Shown: in pieces, positions 48,801 through 59,220 of the stretch | Numbering within the stretch: the first letter of the stretch is position 1 | Layout: every line of letters starts with the position of its first letter | Source: Fibrobacter sp. UBA4375 | Lineage (GTDB): Bacteria > Fibrobacterota > Fibrobacteria > Fibrobacterales > Fibrobacteraceae | DNA length: 64,000 nt | NCBI GenBank assembly: GCA_002391195.1 | Contig: DGRZ01000075.1 | Span: 7,920-71,919 of the forward strand | Direction: 5' to 3' | The notes under the pieces: generated by a model | Told to the model about the DNA's origin: nothing | What the model saw: only the letters and a program-made list of their open reading frames with translations | The model's database searches: none | Translations under genes and position numbers: made by a program

Positions 48801-50264
48801 CTACCGCTTGCGACGCGGGAGTTCGCCCCTGTGGTTTTCAAGCCACACGGCATCTTCCAGAGCGCGCTCGGCCTCTGTCGCCCAGTCGGAGTCGGGATAT
48901 TGCTGCACCACTTCGCGGTAGCGGGAAGCGGCACTGTGGAAATCCCGCAGTTCGCGATAAATGTTACCCATCTGGAGCAGTGCGAAATAGCGGTCTTCGG
49001 GAGAAAGCTCCGTTTCCAGCATTACCTTGTAAACCTGCAGAGCTTCTTCGAAACTTCCAGACTTGAAAAGGTCGTTGGCTCGGGCGATGGAATAGGCCTT
49101 GGCCGGTGCGGGAGCGATTTTCTGGGCCGTAGCCGCAGGAGCCGCTTCCGGCGCTGCAGACACTTCCTGACCAGTCGTGGCCGCAGAATCGACGGTTGCA
49201 TTTTTCATCTCGGCAAGGCGGGCTTCCACAGCCTTGCGGAACTCACCGTTAGGGCCGGCCTTCTTGATGTAGGCCGCCAAGGACTTCTTTTCCAAATCCG
49301 TCTTGTTCTGGGCCTTGTAAATAAGGGATAGGTAGTAGTGGACATCGGCTGCGCCGTCCTTGTACTCCTTACCCTTGTTCAGGTTGAATTCGGCCTTGTC
49401 GTATTCCCCCATCTTTAGGCGGGTAACGCCGGCGTAGTAGTAGGCACCCACGTGCCCCGGAGTTTTCTTCAGGACTTCGCGCCACATCTTGGCGGCATCT
49501 TCGTACTTGCCCTGAGCAAGGAACACCTTGCCCTTTTCGAAGGGGTCGTCGGGATTTGCGACGGATGCCTCGGCAGCAGGAGCCGATGCGGCTGGCTGTG
49601 CAGACGCAGCCTGTGCGGCTTCGGGAGCGGCAGTTTGCGTTGCCGGAGCGGCTTGTACAGGAGCCTGCTGGGCAGGCTCTGCGGCAGCGGTCTGTGCGGG
49701 AGCAGGTTGAGGTGCAGGAGCTGCCTGTGCGGGCTGTTCAGCAGCAGGAGCGGCCTGGGGAGCAGCCTCCTGTACCGGTGCAGGGGCTTGTTCAGATGTC
49801 TGTGCCGTTGTGGCAGGAGCGGGCTGTTCCGGCGCGGTCGCGGCAGGAGCAGCAGGTGCGGCAGCCTGTTCAGCAACCGGTTCCGTTACGGCGGGCTCAG
49901 GAGGCCTGTTCTTCGGGTCCTTTGCAAGCTCGGCTTCGGCCTTGGCCTTTTGGCCCAGCTTTTCATAAACTTTCGCCGCACCTTCGTAGGCGGCACTCAT
50001 AGTCGGCGTGAACTTGTAGGCCAGGCGGTAATTGGCCAAAGCCCTGCTGTAGTCGGGCTTGGGCATCTTGATGTAGACTTCGGCGGCGGCAAAGTAGGCG
50101 TCGGAATTCTGGGGCTGTTCGGCAAGGACCGCACGGTATTCACCGAGGGCCTTTTCGTATTCACCCTGAGCGAGGAACCGGGCACCCTGTTCAAAACGCG
50201 GATCGTCAGCAAAAGACGCACCAATCAGGAGCGCCAACGCAATAAAAGGAACGCGGATATTCAT
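48801..50264 (-). CDS. TPR protein with Ala/Pro/Gln-rich linker
   Basis: 487 aa from ATG 50264. Signal peptide MNIRVPFIALALLIGASFA. TPRs at about 22-125 (FEQGARFLAQGEYEKALGEY), a 110-residue Ala/Pro/Gln/Glu linker, then more TPRs from about 250 (PFEKGKVFLAQGKYEDAAKM; VGAYYYAGVTRLKMGEYDKA; FHSAASRYREVVQQYPDSDW), the last similar to YbgF/BamD-type repeats. Likely a periplasmic scaffold. TATCTT lies 8 nt before the ATG and there is no Shine-Dalgarno, suggesting a leaderless mRNA. Confidence 0.8.
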   Translation of the reverse strand: MNIRVPFIALALLIGASFADDPRFEQGARFLAQGEYEKALGEYRAVLAEQPQNSDAYFAAAEVYIKMPKPDYSRALANYRLAYKFTPTMSAAYEGAAKVYEKLGQKAKAEAELAKDPKNRPPEPAVTEPVAEQAAAPAAPAATAPEQPAPATTAQTSEQAPAPVQEAAPQAAPAAEQPAQAAPAPQPAPAQTAAAEPAQQAPVQAAPATQTAAPEAAQAASAQPAASAPAAEASVANPDDPFEKGKVFLAQGKYEDAAKMWREVLKKTPGHVGAYYYAGVTRLKMGEYDKAEFNLNKGKEYKDGAADVHYYLSLIYKAQNKTDLEKKSLAAYIKKAGPNGEFRKAVEARLAEMKNATVDSAATTGQEVSAAPEAAPAATAQKIAPAPAKAYSIARANDLFKSGSFEEALQVYKVMLETELSPEDRYFALLQMGNIYRELRDFHSAASRYREVVQQYPDSDWATEAERALEDAVWLENHRGELPRRKR

Positions 50265-50272
50265 ACATAAAA

Positions 50273-50278
50273 AAGATA
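50273..50278 (-). promoter_or_regulatory. -10-like TATCTT before the TPR gene
   Basis: TATCTT then 8 nt to ATG 50264 on the minus strand. It overlaps the T-tract of the argG terminator. Confidence 0.4.
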
Positions 50279-50321
50279 CAAAAAATCCCCGACCCACATT
50301 TGTGAAGTCGAGGATTTTTAT
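50279..50321 (-). terminator. Intrinsic terminator of argG
   Basis: Minus strand: AAAAATCCTCGAC, a 14-nt loop, GTCGGGGATTTTTT. It ends argG transcription just before the TPR gene promoter. Confidence 0.8.
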
Positions 50322-50326
50322 AGGAG

Positions 50327-50351
50327 ATCCCCGCCTACGCGGGGATGACAA
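50327..50351. repeat. REP-like hairpin ATCCCCGC/GCGGGGAT with GACA tail
   Basis: ATCCCCGC-ctac-GCGGGGATGACA. It lies between the argG stop and its terminator. Confidence 0.65.
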
Positions 50352-50365
50352 TCGGGACGAACCGA

Positions 50366-51637
50366 CTACTTTTTCGGGAGCACCACCGGCTTGCCAAAGT
50401 CCACGTTGGTCTTCTTGCCGAGCAAGAGAGCGCGGGTCTTGAGAGGCAGACCGAAGCAGCGGATGAAGCCCGTCGCGTCCTTCTGGTCGTACATGTCCAC
50501 GTCGGTGAATCCACCGAGGCCCATGTCGTAGAGGCTGTAGGGGCTCTTGATGCCGGCCGGGATGATGTTGCCCTTATAGAGCTTGAGGGTCACGTCACCG
50601 GTAACAACCTTGTTCACTTCAGCGAAGAAGGCGTCCATAGCCTGGCGGAGCGGAGTGAACCACTGGCCATTGTACACGAGGTTCGCATAGGTCATGGACA
50701 TCTTCTGGGCTTCGAACAAAGTTTCCTTGTCGAGCACGAGCTGTTCAAGGCATTCGTGAGCCTTGTACAGGAGCGTGCCACCCGGAGTTTCGTACACGCC
50801 GCGGCTCTTGAGGCCAACGAGGCGGTTTTCGACGATGTCCAACAGACCGCAAGCGTTCTTGCCGCCGATCTTGTTCAGGAATTCGAGGAGTTCCACAGCG
50901 CCCATCTTCTTGCCGTTGATAGCAACCGGATTACCCTTTTCGAAGGTGATCGTCACGTGGTCGGCCTTGTTCGGGGCCTTTTCGTACGTGTTGGTGTGCT
51001 TGAGGAATTCGTACTTGTGTTCCTGTTCCGGGAATTCCAGGACACCACCTTCGTGAGAGAGGTGCCACAGGTTGCCGTCTTCGGAGTAAATCTTCTTCTT
51101 GCTGATGCCGTTCAGCGGAATCTTGTGAGCGGCGGCGTAGTCGATAGCGTCTTCGCGGCTATGGAAGTGCCACTTCGGGTCCTTCCACGGAGCGATGACT
51201 TCCAGCTTCGGGTTCAAGGCGGCGTAGGTCAGTTCGAAACGGACCTGGTCGTTACCCTTACCGGTAGCACCGTGAGCAACAGCGTAGGCGCCTTCCTTTT
51301 CGGCAATCTTCACCTGGTACTTGGCGATGAGCGGACGGGCGAAAGAAGTACCCAGGAGGTAAGTGCTTTCGTACTTGGCACCGGCACGGACGGTGGGCCA
51401 AACGTAGTCTTCGAGGAATTCCTTCTTGAGGTCGAGAACGTAGCACTTGCTGGCACCGGTCTTCAAAGCCTTGTCTTCGAGGGCCTTTGCGTCCGGGAAG
51501 TCGTTCTGACCGAGGTCGGCGGCGAAAGCGATCACTTCGCAGTCGTAGTTTTCCTTGAGCCAGGGAATGATGATGCTGGTATCGAGTCCACCGCTATAGG
51601 CGAGGACAACCTTTTTCTTGGATTCTTTCTTAGCCAT
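50366..51637 (-). CDS. argG: Argininosuccinate synthase
   Basis: 423 aa. ATP-pyrophosphatase P-loop VVLAYSGGLDTSIIIPWLKE; GATGKGNDQVRFE and YSLYDMGLGGFTD are family blocks. Joins citrulline and aspartate in arginine synthesis. It belongs to the longer subgroup of ArgG. Start ATG 51637 with AAAGGA upstream. -10-like TATATT at 51673-51678. Single-gene unit with its own terminator. Confidence 0.96.
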   Translation of the reverse strand: MAKKESKKKVVLAYSGGLDTSIIIPWLKENYDCEVIAFAADLGQNDFPDAKALEDKALKTGASKCYVLDLKKEFLEDYVWPTVRAGAKYESTYLLGTSFARPLIAKYQVKIAEKEGAYAVAHGATGKGNDQVRFELTYAALNPKLEVIAPWKDPKWHFHSREDAIDYAAAHKIPLNGISKKKIYSEDGNLWHLSHEGGVLEFPEQEHKYEFLKHTNTYEKAPNKADHVTITFEKGNPVAINGKKMGAVELLEFLNKIGGKNACGLLDIVENRLVGLKSRGVYETPGGTLLYKAHECLEQLVLDKETLFEAQKMSMTYANLVYNGQWFTPLRQAMDAFFAEVNKVVTGDVTLKLYKGNIIPAGIKSPYSLYDMGLGGFTDVDMYDQKDATGFIRCFGLPLKTRALLLGKKTNVDFGKPVVLPKK

Positions 51638-51672
51638 TTTTTTGTCCTTTTAGGAAAAATTTAGACAAGGAA

Positions 51673-51678
51673 AATATA
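51673..51678 (-). promoter_or_regulatory. -10-like TATATT of argG
   Basis: Minus-strand TTCTATATTTTCC gives a leader of about 30 nt with a Shine-Dalgarno, in contrast with the leaderless genes. Confidence 0.45.
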
Positions 51679-51686
51679 GAATTTAG

Positions 51687-51711
51687 ATTCCGGCTCGGAG
51701 GCCGGAATGAC
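51687..51711. repeat. REP-like hairpin ATTCCGGC/GCCGGAAT with GACG tail
   Basis: Perfect 8-bp stem, 6-nt loop, in the argG leader side of the gap between argG and the exported gene at 51738. Confidence 0.6.
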
Positions 51712-51737
51712 GCTTTTATCCCACATTTTTTATAGAG

Positions 51738-52835
51738 TTATTTCACGTAAATTCGTTGCGGAATGTCTTTCTCCGCCGGGCGGCCCAGCAGGTCGAAATG
51801 CCGGACCGGCACGTTTTCCGGAGATGGGCGGTAAGTCCGCCGGATAGCCGCCGGAGCAGTCTCCCCGCTGGAACTGCTCAAGCCCTGGTTCGAAGACGAA
51901 CTTCCGCCCACATCGGTTTCACCATCAAGGGGCGCCGTCGGGTCAATTTCACGGACGGACACATACTTGTAATACGGGTGGTCGTTGTCGCTACGCATGA
52001 CAATGGCGTCCCCAGCCTGCAGGATGGCCGCCTTGGCATCTGTATAACTGCAGCCGTCAATGGAGGCGGCTCCCCCGCTTGCCCCGGACCAATCCAGACC
52101 AGCGTCTTCGGCAACACCCACCAGTTCCCACTTGCCCGGTGGAGTAGCGTTAGTGGTTGAATCGATATAGAGTTCCAGACGCACCGTAGAATCATCCTTA
52201 TTGTAGACAACGTACTTCATGCCTATCCACTTGTCCACAGGCAAAACGGTCCCACCCCATAAGGGGTCCTGGTGCCCCACACCGGCACCGCTCCTGTAGT
52301 AGCTTCCTGGATGTTTCCATTCCTTCTCGAAATCCCACTTACCATCGTTCCTAAAGCGGGCGTAGTAAGTATGGGCATCGCAATTGTTGCCTCCCGAAGA
52401 ACCATGCCCCAGGGCGCCGCTGCGCACTCCCACCACCATGCCACCATAATCTTTTCCACCCAGGGCATCCCTCTTGAAGTATCCCGTGTATTCCACGTTC
52501 TGAAATTGTTGCTTATTAGTCGCCCAACTCTGTTGTCCGTTGATATGGAAACGTGGGCCGCTACCCAGCATTTGCATGGTTCCCTGACCATCTACATAGA
52601 AACCTCCCCCATCGGAACTGCGGTCATCTGTCCACTGGGTAGGATCCTGAGCATCGCCCGCCCAGTTGGCAAGGGAACGAGCTTTTCCATTGGCCCAATG
52701 CCTGGAATCCCAGGAATAGGAGCCTTCCTTGGTCTTGAAAAATTTCTGGAAACCGAAAACATCGGTAGCCTCTTCGGCCTCTGCACACACGGCAATGGCC
52801 CCAGCTACAATCAGGACACTCAAACTTTTTCTCAT
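51738..52835 (-). CDS. Exported protein, probable carbohydrate-associated beta-sandwich
   Basis: 365 aa from ATG 52835 (GGAGG 8 nt upstream). Signal peptide MRKSLSVLIVAGAIAVCAEA. The body (residues about 20-290) is Trp/Tyr/Gly-rich with concanavalin-like features (FQNVEYTGYFKRDALGGKDY; VLPVDKWIGMKYVVYNKDDS; VRLELYIDSTTN), as in polysaccharide lyase- or lectin-like sandwiches. A Ser linker (SSSSNQGLSSSSG) leads to a C-terminal tail HFDLLGRPAEKDIPQRIYVK, typical in form of short sorting tails. No catalytic family assigned. Confidence 0.7.
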   Translation of the reverse strand: MRKSLSVLIVAGAIAVCAEAEEATDVFGFQKFFKTKEGSYSWDSRHWANGKARSLANWAGDAQDPTQWTDDRSSDGGGFYVDGQGTMQMLGSGPRFHINGQQSWATNKQQFQNVEYTGYFKRDALGGKDYGGMVVGVRSGALGHGSSGGNNCDAHTYYARFRNDGKWDFEKEWKHPGSYYRSGAGVGHQDPLWGGTVLPVDKWIGMKYVVYNKDDSTVRLELYIDSTTNATPPGKWELVGVAEDAGLDWSGASGGAASIDGCSYTDAKAAILQAGDAIVMRSDNDHPYYKYVSVREIDPTAPLDGETDVGGSSSSNQGLSSSSGETAPAAIRRTYRPSPENVPVRHFDLLGRPAEKDIPQRIYVK

Positions 52836-52900
52836 TACAAGAACCTCCGCATTCCAATATATTTTCAAAACGCTCCAAAGTCAAGATTTTTTTCGTTTTC

Positions 52901-52906
52901 TATATT
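52901..52906 (+). promoter_or_regulatory. -10-like TATATT, leaderless MCE-gene start
   Basis: TATATT, CGGAAC, then ATG 52913: six-base spacing, no Shine-Dalgarno. Confidence 0.55.
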
Positions 52907-52912
52907 CGGAAC

Positions 52913-53911
52913 ATGCATCTTTCCGACAGGGCCATAGGCTACATTTCCATGCTTGCCATCATCGGCATCATCGGACTTATTGCCCTTGGCATGTTCAGGG
53001 CCCACCACAAAGAGAGCCATTGGGCCATCGTAGATTTCGACGAGCTGGGTTCCCTACAAACCGAAGACGTGGTGGTTGTCCGAGGCTACAGGGTGGGTGT
53101 CATCAACCAGGTCAAGTGGCTTGGGGACCGTGCACGGGTCGTCATCAACTTTGACGAACCCCTGACGATTCGCGAAGGAACCCAGTTCAACAACGTGAAC
53201 TACGCCCTGATGGGGCAACGCCGCCTAGAAATCACCCTTTCCCCCACAGGAAAGGTACTCCCCCAGGGCCATATCCACCAGGGGCATTTCGAACCGGGTA
53301 TTGCCGAAGCGCTTCGGCTCATGGAAAACGTGAACCAGCAACTGGCCAGCGTCCGCGTGATGATACGAACTATCACCAAGGGAGACCGCAAGCACCCTTC
53401 GGCACAGAAAATTTACGAAAAGGTCATGGGCACCCTGGAAGGAATCATCACGAATTCCGAGAACACCCTGAACGCCCTGAACCCGAAGCTGAACCAACTG
53501 TTTGACCAGACCAACGTGGCTTCCGAATACCTGATCAACCTGACAGGCCAGGCGGATTCCGCCGTGAAATTCGTCACCGCCGTGACCAACGAAAAAATCC
53601 AGAAGGCAAACGAAATCATCTACGCCCTGAACCAGGGCACGGAAAAGGCCAGCCAGGTCATTACCGAAATTGAGAATTCTCCCTCCATGAACGAGCTTCT
53701 CACCACCAAGCAGGCCGTGGACCAGCTGGTAAACATCATCGAAAAGTTCAACGCCCTGGTAGCCGCCATCGACACCAAGGGAATCAAGATGTACGACGAA
53801 AACGGCAAGCCCGTAAAGCTGTTCACCTGGAAAAAGACCAACCTGGTAGGAAAAACCGCACGCCAAAAGGCCAAGGAACGTGCGGAAAAAGGCGAGCGCC
53901 TTCCGGACTAG
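52913..53911 (+). CDS. MlaD/MCE-domain lipid-transport protein
   Basis: 332 aa. N-terminal transmembrane anchor (GYISMLAIIGIIGLIALGMF), then an MCE domain (residues about 38-120: VVVRGYRVGVINQVKWLGDR, the core 'vrGv.VG.V..v'), and a long helical tail (residues about 130-270) as in MCE proteins that form periplasm-spanning hexamers. Substrate likely phospholipid or other lipid. No MlaE/MlaF-type permease or ATPase is adjacent; recG follows after 3 nt. Confidence 0.85.
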   Translation: MHLSDRAIGYISMLAIIGIIGLIALGMFRAHHKESHWAIVDFDELGSLQTEDVVVVRGYRVGVINQVKWLGDRARVVINFDEPLTIREGTQFNNVNYALMGQRRLEITLSPTGKVLPQGHIHQGHFEPGIAEALRLMENVNQQLASVRVMIRTITKGDRKHPSAQKIYEKVMGTLEGIITNSENTLNALNPKLNQLFDQTNVASEYLINLTGQADSAVKFVTAVTNEKIQKANEIIYALNQGTEKASQVITEIENSPSMNELLTTKQAVDQLVNIIEKFNALVAAIDTKGIKMYDENGKPVKLFTWKKTNLVGKTARQKAKERAEKGERLPD

Positions 53912-53914
53912 CCC

Positions 53915-56029
<2,115 letters not shown>

Positions 56030-56048
56030 CCGCGCACCTGTGGCTAGC

Positions 56049-56384
56049 CTACCCCAGCAATTGAGTCATGGTCCCGAAAACAAGGGCCGTAAGCACCACG
56101 TTCAAAAAGAACATGGCCCGCCGCACAATCATAAAGAAGAGGGGCTGCCAATGGAATATGCCGTCTGTCGGGTCCAGCAGTTCCTTCACCGCCAAGAAAA
56201 TATTGATAAGCCCGGTCATAATGAGCATCAGCGCCCCCGGGAAAAATCCTTCGCCCCATACCAAGACCGTAAGGCCTATGCCGAAAATCATGGCGATGAC
56301 GCCGATGACGATTTCCACCCGCAAAATCATGTTCTTGATCTTGCGCACCTTGTTCTCTACAATCTCTTTCGTCTCGTCAGCCAA
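56049..56384 (-). CDS. Small integral membrane protein
   Basis: 111 aa. Charged N-terminus (MADETKEIVENKVRKIKNMI) then three predicted transmembrane helices: IVIGVIAMIFGIGLTVLVWG, FFPGALMLIMTGLINIFLAV, and FFLNVVLTALVFGTMTQLL. No family recognised. It lies 24 nt downstream of the Omp85-like gene on the same strand, so probably co-transcribed. Confidence 0.7.
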   Translation of the reverse strand: MADETKEIVENKVRKIKNMILRVEIVIGVIAMIFGIGLTVLVWGEGFFPGALMLIMTGLINIFLAVKELLDPTDGIFHWQPLFFMIVRRAMFFLNVVLTALVFGTMTQLLG

Positions 56385-56408
56385 AACAACCTCTCAAAAA
56401 TCCATCCG

Positions 56409-58304
56409 TTACAGGCTGTAACTGGTAGTCACAGAAAAATGGGGCATTCCCTTCCGCTCCCCGTTCATGGGGAAGCTTACGTCCAGCTTGTTCACCAGCC
56501 TGCTGATGGACTTGGTCTGGATAAAACGGATACCCGCCCCCAGCACGTAAATCAAGTCCTTGCGATTGATATCCTCCAGTTCCCAGGCAGTCTCCCCTAC
56601 ACTTGCAAAGGCCACCACCACCGGCACCAGGGTCGCAATTTCGAAGTCAAAGAAATACCTGGGCTCGATGCTGCCGTAAACCCTGGCCTGTCCCGTATAG
56701 TAACCCGTAGGGAACCCAACAAATCCGTCGGAGCCGCCCAGCGAAAGCTGGTAACCCAGGCGGGCGTCTTCGTACACATCCACCAGGCCCCGCAAGGCCG
56801 TGGAGAAGGAATTGCTGGGGTGGAAAATGTATTCGCCGTCAACACGGCCGTAAAAGTCCCTGCGTTCCCCGTGGTCCAGGTAGAAGAACATCTGGGTTTT
56901 CAGGTTCAGGTGGTTCCAGCCGCTGCCCAGATACAGGTTGGTCCAAAAGTCCAGACGGATATCGTTGTTGTCGGAACCCAACTGCTCGTAGTTCTTGGAG
57001 ATTTGCGCCTTCAAGGAGAATCCCTTGTCCACATCTTCAGTCCACTTGGCGTTGTGCAGGTTCTTCACCTTCTCGTAACGCAGGTTGGAATACATCACAT
57101 AGGCGCCCAGGCGGGAATCCTTGCGCCTTGGCAGCCACAAATTCCACGCCGCACCGGAATCGATGACATAGGTCTGGTCGTTATGGGTGAACAGGTAGCG
57201 GTACAGGCGCCCCTCTTCTGCTGTCTCCCGATGGTAATCGTAAGTTGCCCCCAGGTAGAACTTGCGGAGGGTCCCGCCAAAGGAACGGCTGAATCTAAAA
57301 CTCAGGGAATCCTCGATAAAGTCTTCCACCTTCAAAAGCTTCACCGTCTCTTCGCCGTTGTATTCCAGGGTATCCTTCGTAAGAATCCCCTCCCGGTACG
57401 TTTTCTCGTTCAGTGCCACATCCGTGCCGTTTTTCGCAACGGTCTCATCCGCACTGGACTGGACGAAGCCGCCATCGGCCACGCCAAGCTCATACACATA
57501 TATGTGAGGCGTGGTAAGCAGATAGGTTGAGAATCTTGCCACAGAGCCCCGAGGCAAGTCCCCGCTTCCATAATAATAGGCAAACCGCTTGTTTTTGAGA
57601 CCCGCCAAGGTATAGGCCCACTGGTTCACGCCCCGACTCAGGAACGGCACGTACATCTGCCAGCTGGCCAAGTAGCCGTCGGTATTGTAACTGTAGAGCA
57701 CGTCCAGGTGGTTGTAGCGGAAAAGGAAATGGGGGTCGGAATACTCCGCCTGCCACATGTCGCGGAATTCGTCATGGCCGTAGTAAAAGCCCACCTTCTG
57801 ACCCAGACCGAGGAAGTTGCTCTCCTGGATGCCGATTCCGTAATTCAGGTTGTCATAGCTCCATTCGCTGCCCGAAAAACCAATGCTGAAAGGCAGCGTC
57901 AGGGTCCAGTTGTCGCTGGTGTAAACATCTACGAAGGTGGAGTCACCCTGGCCACTCACCTGGATACTGGCGTCCGAAAGGAAGTTCTGGTCCCGCAGGA
58001 ACCGTTCCGATTCCAGCATCAGGTTCAGGTCCACCACATCGCCCTCGTTGAACAGCAACAACTTGCGGACCGTGGCCTCCCGGGTCTCGATATGGATGAC
58101 GTTCAGCAGGTCGTAGGCCCACTTGTCGTACTTGGTGTGGTACTTGGAATCGTCAAAGGCGTCGCCAATGTGATAGCGGATTTTATCGACCCGGAAAGGC
58201 GCCGTGGAATCAGCGGCTGCAGCGTTAGTGGCAGGTGCGCCGGACACGCCCTCGGCAAAAACCGAGACCGCGAGGGCACAGACGATAAAGGGCAAAATCC
58301 GCAT
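56409..58304 (-). CDS. Omp85-like outer-membrane protein with POTRA-type N-terminus
   Basis: 631 aa. Signal peptide MRILPFIVCALAVSVFAEG. Residues about 60-135 (HIETREATVRKLLLFNEGDV; SERFLRDQNFLSDASIQVSG) are a POTRA-like unit. The remainder is a beta barrel with SDNWTLTLPFSIGFSGSEWS and YGIGIQESNFLGLGQKVGFY, similar to the surface-antigen barrel; it ends MPHFSVTTSYSL. Longer loops than TamA. Third Omp85-type gene in this window. Substrate unknown. Confidence 0.78.
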   Translation of the reverse strand: MRILPFIVCALAVSVFAEGVSGAPATNAAAADSTAPFRVDKIRYHIGDAFDDSKYHTKYDKWAYDLLNVIHIETREATVRKLLLFNEGDVVDLNLMLESERFLRDQNFLSDASIQVSGQGDSTFVDVYTSDNWTLTLPFSIGFSGSEWSYDNLNYGIGIQESNFLGLGQKVGFYYGHDEFRDMWQAEYSDPHFLFRYNHLDVLYSYNTDGYLASWQMYVPFLSRGVNQWAYTLAGLKNKRFAYYYGSGDLPRGSVARFSTYLLTTPHIYVYELGVADGGFVQSSADETVAKNGTDVALNEKTYREGILTKDTLEYNGEETVKLLKVEDFIEDSLSFRFSRSFGGTLRKFYLGATYDYHRETAEEGRLYRYLFTHNDQTYVIDSGAAWNLWLPRRKDSRLGAYVMYSNLRYEKVKNLHNAKWTEDVDKGFSLKAQISKNYEQLGSDNNDIRLDFWTNLYLGSGWNHLNLKTQMFFYLDHGERRDFYGRVDGEYIFHPSNSFSTALRGLVDVYEDARLGYQLSLGGSDGFVGFPTGYYTGQARVYGSIEPRYFFDFEIATLVPVVVAFASVGETAWELEDINRKDLIYVLGAGIRFIQTKSISRLVNKLDVSFPMNGERKGMPHFSVTTSYSL

Positions 58305-58325
58305 GACGGGGACAATATAGAAAAT

Positions 58326-58402
58326 AGGGGTTAGGGGATAGGATCTAGGGGATAGAATCTAGGGGCTAGGGAAATGTGGAATGTGTGGTGTGGAATGTGA
58401 TG
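58326..58402. repeat. Heptamer array switching from AGGGGAT to TGTGGAA, eleven units
   Basis: Seven units of the AGGGGAT/AGGATCT/AGAATCT type pass without phase break into four of the TGTGGAA/TGTGTGG/TGTGATG type. Confidence 0.88.
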
Positions 58403-58412
58403 TTCGAGGAAT

Positions 58413-58437
58413 GTCATCCTCGCGCAGGCGAGGATCC
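58413..58437. repeat. REP-like hairpin ATCCTCGC/GCGAGGAT
   Basis: GTCATCCTCGC-gcag-GCGAGGAT; the tail GTCAT is on the left, so the element is inverted relative to those at 40 kb. Confidence 0.65.
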
Positions 58438-58496
58438 GCTCGATGTTCTAGACTCGGGCTGATAGAGGCAAGAAAACTAATGCGGGATTCGGAATT

Positions 58497-58545
58497 GTCA
58501 TTGCGACCCTGGTTTTGTTTCAGGAGTGTGGCAATCTCTATCCCA
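58497..58545. repeat. Imperfect palindromic repeat TCATTGCGA...GGCAATCTC
   Basis: ATTGTCATTGC ... CCTG-gttttgttt-CAGG ... GCAATCTC, an imperfect hairpin of the BIME type. Confidence 0.5.
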
Positions 58546-58778
58546 AATACAAGGGGGGGAAGCCTCCCCCTCGGCGAAGCCTGTAGTCTTCGCCTACCCC
58601 CTCGTGCGTCGCGTCTCTTTCCGCCCCCACATCAAAAATAGTCATTTTCTGACACTAATTTTAATGTAGATTTAAGGAGTAAAGAAAAGAGAGGTCCACT
58701 ATGTCTTTTTGCGCTTTGGTTATCTTGATAACCGCTGTCTGTTTCTGCTCCACCGGTGACACCGGGAAATAAAATTCC

Positions 58779-58784
58779 TATATT
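58779..58784 (+). promoter_or_regulatory. rnpB -10 element TATATT
   Basis: TATATT, six bases, then the first base of RNase P helix P1 at 58791. This fixes the spacing used to infer leaderless starts elsewhere in the window. Confidence 0.65.
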
Positions 58785-58790
58785 TGCCCC

Positions 58791-59159
58791 GGGTAGCGGA
58801 TGACCGCCGGCAGCAATGCTGGAGGAAAGTCCGGGCACCACAGGGCAGGATGCTGGATAACGTCCAGGCGCGGAAACGCGACAGACAGTGCAACAGAAAG
58901 CAAACCGCCAGGTTCGGGCGCAAGTCCGGGCAAGGTAAGGGTGAAACGGCGAGGTAAGAGCTCACCGCATTCCTGGCGACAGGGATGGCACGGCAAACCT
59001 CATCCGGTGCAAGACCAAGCAGGATTCCGTCCGCAAGGACCGGCTGCGGCCCGCGGCTGTTGGATATCCGGGTAGGTCGCTTGAGGCGGTCGGTAACGAC
59101 TGGCCCAGAGAGATGGTCATCGCCCCGCAAGGGGTACAGAACCCGGCTTATAACTACCC
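58791..59159 (+). ncRNA. rnpB: RNase P RNA, bacterial type A
   Basis: P1 pairs GGGTAG (58791-58796) with CTACCC (59154-59159). Universally conserved GAGGAAAGTCCGGGC (P4 5' strand, from 58822) and ACAGAACCCGGCTTAT near the 3' end are intact. About 369 nt, normal for type A. It processes tRNA and tmRNA 5' ends. Confidence 0.96.
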
Positions 59160-59165
59160 TAAAAC

Positions 59166-59200
59166 GAAGGCCCCTGCGTTGAGCAGAGGCCTTCTCCTTT
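59166..59200 (+). terminator. rnpB terminator
   Basis: GAAGGCCcCTGC-gttga-GCAGaGGCCTTC followed by TCCTTT. It may also act for the convergent gene at 59221. Confidence 0.85.
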
Positions 59201-59220
59201 GCAAGAAACTTTAATTCAAC

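Larger units (their letters stand above)
58305..58790. other. 486-bp gene-free region before rnpB
   Basis: Contains a two-type heptamer array (58326-58402), a REP-like hairpin (58416-58435), a TCATTGCGA...GGCAATCTC repeat (about 58497-58545), and the rnpB promoter. Short open frames here have no start signals and are repeat translations. Confidence 0.75.

Noticed and set aside
50345..51664. 439-aa plus-strand open frame, longer than the gene beneath it
   Set aside because: Antisense to argG, which is unmistakable; the plus reading lacks any recognisable domain.
58720..59130. 136-aa minus-strand and several plus-strand frames over 58.6-59.2 kb
   Set aside because: They overlie rnpB, which is an RNA gene with intact conserved blocks.
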